Source: Proteromonas lacertae
Lineage: Eukaryota > Sar > Bigyra > Opalinata > Proteromonadidae
Direction of reading: 5' to 3'
NCBI GenBank assembly: GCA_002245135.1
Contig: NGBS01001184.1
Coordinates: 1-64,000 of the forward strand
Length of the DNA: 64,000 nucleotides
The translations under genes were made by a program, and so were the position numbers. This document shows, piece by piece, positions 57,102 to 64,000 of the stretch (its first letter is position 1; each line of letters begins with the position of its first letter). The notes beneath the pieces are model-generated. The model made no database searches and was not told the DNA's origin. It worked only from the letters and a program-made list of their open reading frames with translations.

Positions 57102-58931
57102 TAGCATAATTATTATATCTACTAGGCATAGGATTACCTTGCGCATATTGTGGATTTCCTCTCATTGGCATATTGCCATAATTATAATTAGGAGCAGGAA
57201 CAGATATGGTATTATAATAATAAGTTTTGAGAGAATAAAACAATTTAGCTTCAATTCTTTTTAATGAAAATTGTGGAGGTATATCAGGCCAATTCGGTAT
57301 AACGAAATTATTATATTCAACAAAATTCAATATATTTGGATTAGAACAGATTAATCTCCACAACTCATCACTATATTCACTAACTTCGTTCAAATCTCTC
57401 ATTTTTTCGATTTTGTCATAATCAACAGTTATCTTTTCACATGTTTTATAATCATATGGATTTTTCAAAGTATCTGTTGAAAATTTATTTTGCAAAATCA
57501 AACTACATCTTTTTTCTTCTTTATTATATTCATTATCTTTGGTTGCATTATATTCTTTTAATAATGTTTGTCTTATCTCACATCTTGTAATTGATTGTAG
57601 TTTATGCCATTGTATAATAACGTGAGGAGTATAATCGTTATCTTCATCAATATAATTATCTTTAGGAAATTTAACACTAATATAATAATAATAATCATTA
57701 TATATATATATATATATTTCATACTCAATTAATAATTTCTTTTCCATCTCCATATCTTGTTTTCTTAAATCACTATCGTTTGTATTTGCATTATCTCTCA
57801 TTCTATGTGCATCGAATTCATCAGAAATAAATAATTTCTCTTGAACCAATCGATCTTCTGGAGCCCAACAAATATGACGACTTTTCCTCTTATTATTATT
57901 ATTATTATTTGAAGAAGAAGTTGTTGTTGTTTCAGTTTCTGTTTCCATTGATGTTGTTGATTCTGATTTTATTTCTAAAGTATTATTATTTGACTCTAAT
58001 GAAGTGTTACTATTAGTTGGAGAAGAGAGTTTGCTTGCATTATGAAATGGAGATTGTGCAAATGGCGAAATTATCTTTTTATCATCTTCTGTTTTTTGTT
58101 TCTTTGCTGTATGTATTAATTGTCCAAATATATCACCTTTTTTAACTTCTTGCTTTCTCTTTTGAGCTGCAGCATCAGTTGAATTTTGTGTTGTAGTTGT
58201 AGATGTAGATGTAGATGTAGATGTAGCAGCAGTTGTAGCAGTTGTATTTGTGGGAGTTGTATTTCCTTTTGCTTTTGACAACTGTTTTTTCCATTCATTT
58301 TTAACTACTGAAGCATAATCTTTAATTTGAATATTATCTTGTTTACATAACTTTGATATTGTTTTATTTATTGAATTTGATTTATTTAATACTATGTCTT
58401 TATTTACAGGAAGAGAAGAAAGAAATTGAGTAATAATTCTTATTTCTTTAATTTCATTCCTTGATACAGAATCATTTAACCACTCGTGTAATTGAACTAA
58501 TATATTGTTATGCAGAAATTCAATAACTGTGTCTTTTGGTGTCTTCTGGAATGTCTTCATAATCAAATACTTTTCATCAAATAACTAATATTAAATATTA
58601 AATATATACCTTTGCACGATCTAGCAATTTTAATACTCCAGACTTGAGATCAAAGCCTCCTGTTTCATAATCTAACATTTTTACATAATATATGTCAAAA
58701 TCGCTTTGAGGCTGTTCTATTTGATCAGCTTGTATTATTTCCTAAACAAATTATGAATTATTTTTATGAAATACGGAATATTTGGGAAATAGTTTCAATT
58801 GTTCATTATAAATATTAGAAAACTATATAAAATGGTCAAAATAAGCATACATAATGTAAATCTTTTAGTTGTTTATTAAAAGTATTATTTACTCTCTCTG
58901 AAATTTGGTTTATAATTAATGATGGATTCAT
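56987..58931 (-). CDS. PNUTS/PPP1R10-like phosphatase-1 targeting subunit
   Basis: Nuclear regulator that brings PP1 to RNA polymerase II. Exons begin MNPSLIINQISERVNN (ATG 58929-58931); a 110-nt intron is the longest I placed. Residues about 60-170 form a TFIIS N-terminal (LW) domain (FLHNNILVQLHEWLNDS, IITQFLSSLPV, YASVVKNEWKKQL). After a Ser/Thr/Asn-rich linker comes the PP1 site: KRKSRHICWAPEDRLVQEKLF, which parallels TVTWPEEGKLREYFYF of human PNUTS (HICW in place of the RVxF core). The C-terminal part is unusual and ends NMPMRGNPQYAQGNPMPSRY...NMYQRY. Two introns consist largely of TA repeats (57065-57100 and about 57694-57716). Confidence 0.78.
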
Positions 58932-59168
58932 TTTCGATACACCCAAAAATATTTTCGTTAATTTTTTATTCATTTATAAAATCATGTAATTTAGATTAAT
59001 ATTCCATTACACTATTTAGATTATTATTTCAGTATGGTGTAATTTGAATTTGTGGAATAATAGTTAAGATAGTTTTACTCTTGATTATGTATGAGATTAG
59101 TTATGATATAGCAATCGTAGGGTTTTTATATTACGCATGATGTATATTGTCGTTGTTGTGATAAACTA

Positions 59169-59195
59169 GAAAGTTCTATGAAACTTGTTCTAGAA
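59169..59195 (+). promoter_or_regulatory. Heat-shock element
   Basis: Alternating nGAAn/nTTCn blocks: GAA 59169-59171, TTC 59174-59176, GAA 59180-59182, TTC 59188-59190, GAA 59193-59195. It lies about 75-100 nt before the start codon of a small heat-shock protein, the position expected for HSF binding. Spacing is near the canonical 5-nt period for each pair. HSF binding itself is inferred. Confidence 0.75.
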
Positions 59196-59270
59196 CAATC
59201 TAGATGTTTCTTTAAAAGAATAAAAATCTCTTCATTTCTATTTTTCTTACAATTTTATAACTATATAATC

Positions 59271-59663
59271 ATGTCATCAAACACTGCAACTGAAGATATT
59301 AGAGTGTATTCTTGGACTCCCAAGTATGAAACAAAGAAAAACGAAAGATATTATGAATGGAGGGTATATATTCCAGGTGCTTCAGAGAGAAGTTTGGATA
59401 TGAGTTTAGAATTCGATAAGAAGGTTGTATTATTAACAGGATATAAAGAAGCCAACGTTACAGATCAAATTTATAAGAAAATATACAATATCGACATTCC
59501 AGAAGGTTATTTTAAGTTAGAAATACCATTTCCACCTGAAGAACTAGATTTTGATAATTTCAGACTCAATTCTGAAAACTGTACATTGATTTTAACTATT
59601 CCTTTGAAAAGTGCTCCACCGACAAAGAAAATCTTATTGAAGAAAGGAACTTTATCTATTTAA
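59271..59663 (+). CDS. Small heat-shock protein (alpha-crystallin/HSP20-like)
   Basis: ATP-independent holdase. I choose the ATG at 59271 (MSSNTATEDIRVYSW), because the upstream open frame (from 59178) would translate the heat-shock element and hydrophobic 5' leader. About 130 residues: a divergent crystallin core with YEWRVYIPGASERSLDMSLEFDKKVVLLTGYKEA, FKLEIPFPPEELDFDNFRL and the final strand CTLILTIPLKSAPPTKKI (I-x-I/V-type anchor ILLKKGTLSI). Single exon. The domain match is modest, but the adjacent heat-shock element supports the assignment strongly. Confidence 0.72.
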   Translation: MSSNTATEDIRVYSWTPKYETKKNERYYEWRVYIPGASERSLDMSLEFDKKVVLLTGYKEANVTDQIYKKIYNIDIPEGYFKLEIPFPPEELDFDNFRLNSENCTLILTIPLKSAPPTKKILLKKGTLSI

Positions 59664-59832
59664 TTGTTTATACTTGATTAGTTATTTTTTGATTTTACTA
59701 TTTGTTGTTTGTTTGAGTATTTTATTATCATAACAATTAAAATAATTCAATAATATGATATTTTGTTATTCCGATCTAGATATAACATACAACAATTAAC
59801 AAAACACAGATTTAAATAATTGTGTTTCAAAA

Positions 59833-61118
59833 ATGAAAAAATCAATTTTTGGGCAAATAGAGTCTATTGGTTTAAATGTTTTGCTTGTTTTGGAGCATTG
59901 ATTGCTGAAGGATTTATAGACAACGCAAAAGGCATATTGCTTCCAGAAGTGAAATTTGAAAAAGATATTGACTATGCCATATATAGTTTTTTGCCAAATG
60001 CAATGCTCATTGGATATGTTATTTTTTCGTTATTATCAGCTTCAATTATATACAAATTTGGATATAGGTGGGCTTTTATCATTGGATATGTTGGTCCAAT
60101 AATTGGATTTATTGGAATATACTTTGTAGATAATCTGTACGCCTTGATGTTCTTTTTATTTTTATCATCAGCTGGATTAGGTTCTTTGGACTTAAGTGCT
60201 AATTCATTAGGTACTATTACCTTTACTACACACATTAGTTTAATGTTTTGCTTTTTGGTATTCTTTTACGGTGTTGGATCGTTCTTAGCTCCACCTTATA
60301 TAAAACTTTGGTATCAGTTATTCCCTCGTTTTGGTTATAGAGAACAGTATTTAGTAGCATTGATTCCTATTGGATTATTCTTCATTCCAACATTATTTGT
60401 TCCATTCGACAAGGATTCAAAGTCATCATATCAAAAACTAGAAGAAAGTGTAGATATAGATAAAGCACGGGAGGAATTATTAGAAAAACCAATAAAGTTA
60501 TCTCCTTATGAAGTATTAAAAGATGTTAGATTATGGACAATTATCTTAATAGCTGCTTTCACAACTATAACTGAAAGATCCACCAGTAGTTGGGGTGTAT
60601 TATATGCAACAAACTATCTGCACGTTAGTAAAAGTGTAGCAAGCGATTTCTTCACTTATTTCTTAATGATTTATACATTTTCAAGATTAGTGACAGGGTT
60701 TATTACTGATAGGTTTCGACCGACTAATGCTTTATATTTCTTAGAAATTGGTACATTACTTTGTGCTGTAATTGGATTTACTGTTAAAAATTCTAATGTT
60801 GCTTTAGGTTTTATTGCATTTACTGGATTTTTTGTTTCAACATTTTGGCCTGCTTTAATGGGAGTGATAATGGATCATTTTAAGAATGATGCAGAAACTG
60901 CAACTGGTTTTATTATGCCATTTCAATGTGTTATTCAGATTGGAGTTATGTATGCATTTGGAGTGATAAATGACTCATTTGGTGATGAATATGCTTATAT
61001 CTTATCATATGCTTCAACTGGAATTGCATTACTAATTACCATTTTGTTAGATATTCTTATAAGGATAGAAAAGAAACAAGAAAAGAAACGAGAACTAGAT
61101 GCAATAGTCGATCTATAA
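59833..61118 (+). CDS. FucP-like MFS transporter (intronless, one apparent frameshift)
   Basis: About 429 residues, twelve hydrophobic segments, of the FHS/fucose-permease-like branch: GIYFVDNLYALMFFLFLSSAGLGSLDLSANSLG, FYGVGSFLAPPYIKLW and the second-half TERSTSSWGVLYATNYLHVSKS...SRLVTGFITDRF. A long frame begins only after the ATG: ATG at 59833 is followed by a run of six A, and one more A would place it in frame with NFWANRVYWF. It has no intron in 1.28 kb although nearly all its neighbours are spliced, so transfer from a bacterium is possible. Substrate could be a sugar; not provable here. Confidence 0.72.
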
Positions 61119-61243
61119 TTAATGCCATAATAAATACTATATATATAAATATAATTCACTTTTTATAATGTTTTTTAACATTATATTTTATTAAATAATC
61201 ACATAATCAAAAATTAAAATATAATTATGAAAATAAAAAAAAA

Positions 61244-64000
61244 TTAAAATGAAATTTTTCTTGCAGCAGCAGATGGTCTACCACCAATTCTAGTAGTAGC
61301 TGCAACTGATTCTGCAGATCTTATATAATCAGCTTTTACTCCACTTTCTCTATCTCCATCATCATATCTAACATCATATGTTCCATCACGATTATCTCGA
61401 CTTATCTCGCCTTTAAACCATCTCGCTCCACCATGATATCGAGCTTCAATCTTATCACCTTCTCGGAATGAAGATGAACTTGTTATTGGTTTTTCATCTA
61501 ATCCACCTCCGATCTTTCGAATATAATCGGATTTTACTCCACTTTCTCTATCTCCATCATCATATCTAACATCATATGTTCCATCACGATTATCTCGACT
61601 TATCTCGCCTTTAAACCATCTCGCTCCACCATGATATCGAGCTTCAATTTTATCACCTTCTCGGAATGAAGATGAAGAAGATGATGTACTAGCTGTTGTA
61701 TTACTCCCACCCACTTTTCGAATTAAGTCTTTAGTTACTCCACGTTCTTCATCACCATCATCATATCTTATGTTGAATGTTCCATCTAAATTAATTCGAC
61801 TGATTTTTCCAGGAAAATATCTGCTTCGACCACCATAACGAGCTTCTACTTTATCACCTTCAGACAAATCACTTTCACTTTTATCACCAAACAAATCTTC
61901 AATACCATCGATCTTTCGAATATAATCGGATTTTACTCCACTTTCTCTATCTCCATCATCATATCTAACATCATATGTTCCATCACGATTATCTCGACTT
62001 ATCTCGCCTTTAAACCATCTCGCTCCACCATGATATCGAGCTTCAATCTTATCACCTTCTCGGAATGAAGATGAACTTGTTATTGGTTTTTCATCTAATC
62101 CACCTCCGATCTTTCGAATATAATCGGATTTTACTCCACTTTCTCTATCTCCATCATCATATCTAACATCATATGTTCCATCACGATTATCTCGACTTAT
62201 CTCGCCTTTAAACCATCTCGCTCCACCATGATATCGAGCTTCAATCTTATCACCTTCTCGGAATGAAGATGAACTTGTTATTGGTTTTTCATCTAATCCA
62301 CCTCCGATCTTTCGAATATAATCGGATTTTACTCCACTTTCTCTATCTCCATCATCATATCTAACATCATATGTTCCATCACGATTATCTCGACTTATCT
62401 CGCCTTTAAACCATCTCGCTCCACCATGATATCGAGCTTCAATCTTATCACCTTCTCGGAATGAAGATGAACTTGTTATTGGTTTTTCATCTAATCCACC
62501 TCCGATCTTTCGAATATAATCGGATTTTACTCCACTTTCTCTATCTCCATCATCATATCTAACATCATATGTTCCATCACGATTATCTCGACTTATCTCG
62601 CCTTTAAACCATCTCGCTCCACCATGATATCGAGCTTCAATCTTATCACCTTCTCGGAATGAAGATGAACTTGTTATTGGTTTTTCATCTAATCCACCTC
62701 CGATCTTTCGAATATAATCGGATTTTACTCCACTTTCTCTATCTCCATCATCATATCTAACATCATATGTTCCATCACGATTATCTCGACTTATCTCGCC
62801 TTTAAACCATCTCGCTCCACCATGATATCGAGCTTCAATCTTATCACCTTCTCGGAATGAAGATGAGCTTGTTATTGGTTTTTCATCTAATCCACCTCCG
62901 ATCTTTCGAATATAATCGGATTTTACTCCACTTTCTCTATCTCCATCATCATATCTAACATCATATGTTCCATCACGATTATCTCGACTTATCTCGCCTT
63001 TAAACCATCTCGCTCCACCATGATATCGAGCTTCAATCTTATCACCTTCTCGGAATGAAGATGACTTGTTATTGGTTTTTCATCTAATCCACCTCCGATC
63101 TTTCGAATATAATCGGATTTTACTCCACTTTCTCTATCTCCATCATCATATCTAACATCATATGTTCCATCACGATTATCTCGACTTATCTCGCCTTTAA
63201 ACCATCTCGCTCCACCATGATATCGAGCTTCAATCTTATCACCTTCTCGGAATGAAGATGAAGCTTGTTATTGGTTTTTCATCTAATCCACCTCCGATCT
63301 TTCGAATATAATCGGATTTTACTCCACTTTCTCTATCTCCATCATCATATCTAACATCATATGTTCCATCACGATTATCTCGACTTATCTCGCCTTTAAA
63401 CCATCTCGCTCCACCATGATATCGAGCTTCAATCTTATCACCTTCTCGGAATGAAGATGAGCTTGTTATTGGTTTTTCATCTAATCCACCTCCGATCTTT
63501 CGAATATAATCGGATTTTACTCCACTTTCTCTATCTCCATCATCATATCTAACATCATATGTTCCATCACGATTATCTCGACTTATCTCGCCTTTAAACC
63601 ATCTCGCTCCACCATGATATCGAGCTTCAATCTTATCACCTTCTCGGAATGAAGATGAGCTTGTTATTGGTTTTTCATCTAATCCACCTCCGATCTTTCG
63701 AATATAATCGGATTTTACTCCACTTTCTCTATCTCCATCATCATATCTAACATCATATGTTCCATCACGATTATCTCGACTTATCTCGCCTTTAAACCAT
63801 CTCGCTCCACCATGATATCGAGCTTCAATCTTATCACCTTCTCGGAATGAAGATGAACTTGTTATTGGTTTTTCATCTAATCCACCTCCGATCTTTCGAA
63901 TATAATCGGATTTTACTCCACTTTCTCTATCTCCATCATCATATCTAACATCATATGTTCCATCACGATTATCTCGACTTATCTCGCCTTTAAACCATCT
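61244..64000 (-). CDS. Tandem Tudor/agenet-like repeat protein, 3' part (5' end outside window)
   Basis: Continuous on the minus strand into the window edge. Each 66-residue unit reads EGDKIEARYHGGARWFKGEIS, RDNRDGTYDVRYDDGDRESGV, KSDYIRKIGGGLDEKP, a small SH3-like barrel resembling Tudor/agenet modules that bind methylated residues. At least 13 units are present; the C-terminal ones differ (EARYGGRSRYFPGKISRINLDG) and the end is AAARKISF at 61244. The open frame has no ATG, only TTG, until 61894, so a shorter reading as a separate gene is wrong. Units at 63062 and 63257 carry a lost and an extra base. Such repeats in long proteins are familiar from stramenopile genomes. Function unknown. Confidence 0.75.
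61908..64000. repeat. 198-bp tandem coding array, more than ten units
   Basis: Unit starts (GATCTTTCGAATATAATCGG) at 61910, 62108, 62306, 62504, 62702, 62900, 63097, 63296, 63494, 63692 and 63890, spacing 198 bp apart from 197 and 199 at the two faulty units. By eye the units are nearly identical. The array continues beyond the window; units at about 61310-61670 are copies further diverged. Strong identity means recent expansion or homogenisation, and the true copy number may differ from this assembly. Confidence 0.95.

Noticed and set aside
59178..59270. Upstream start giving a longer HSP20 protein
   Set aside because: That frame would translate the heat-shock element and a hydrophobic leader that fits no HSP20; the later ATG is better.
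61908..64000. CRISPR-like array
   Set aside because: The 198-bp units are contiguous with no spacers, stay in one open frame and encode a protein domain; eukaryotic context also excludes it.

Overview
The window is nuclear DNA of an AT-rich, gene-dense protist that keeps mitochondria. Genes are spliced, all three stop codons are used (standard code), and the products are eukaryotic: RPA32, PABP, eIF3f, proteasome beta-3, AMPK beta, NDUFS6 and a mitochondrial-type LeuRS. Introns are tiny: most of those I placed by reading-frame continuity are 24-42 nt, begin GTA and end TAG. A long tandem Tudor-like repeat protein of a style I associate with stramenopiles, an EF-hand/PIP-kinase fusion and a 7TM-RGS receptor make a heterotrophic stramenopile my best guess. 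This is inference; the host is not identified.

Layout. 1-7.1 kb: end of a SulP transporter, a small membrane protein, a tail-to-tail pair of TMEM145/GPR180-like receptors sharing a ~990-bp near-identical inverted tract, and a sugar transporter. 7.4-17 kb: an Eps15-like EH protein, a BTB protein, RTRAF/hCLE, a mitochondrial membrane protein, a double spondin_N surface protein, a small unknown and AMPK beta. 17-25 kb: RPA32, a catalytically degenerate P-type ATPase-like protein, a NudC-family protein, ribosomal P1, a chromodomain protein, NDUFS6, a small Tim, proteasome beta-3 and RNA polymerase I/III AC19. 25-32 kb: EF-hand-PIP kinase, PABP, a Cys-rich protein and an unknown. 32.3-37 kb: a 1.72-kb, almost perfect palindrome carrying two convergent copies of a DIX-plus-auxilin-J gene, with an SPRY-like gene and a decayed pseudokinase relic in the spacer. 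37-50.7 kb: NEK kinase, TPR-ankyrin protein, a transposase relic, a 7TM-RGS receptor, a mitochondrial small protein, LeuRS, a pseudokinase-LRR protein and eIF3f. 50.7-64 kb: a MYND-CS-SKICH-UBE3D fusion, AP-4 mu, a second sugar transporter, a PNUTS homologue, a small heat-shock protein with a heat-shock element, a FucP-like transporter, and a 198-bp coding tandem array that runs off the window.

How the genes relate: Eps15-like, auxilin-like and AP-4 mu proteins all serve vesicle coats; NDUFS6, LeuRS, a Tim and two unknown proteins are mitochondrial; two receptor types and the PIP kinase are signalling proteins. Neighbours are not otherwise a pathway. Start codons of divergent genes may lie only 55-135 bp apart, and a TCAAGC/GCTTGA motif sits just upstream of many starts.

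Caution: several genes break by a single base in homopolymer runs. Comparison of the duplicated receptor genes shows indels but no substitutions that I can see, which points to consensus errors of long-read sequencing more than to pseudogenes.
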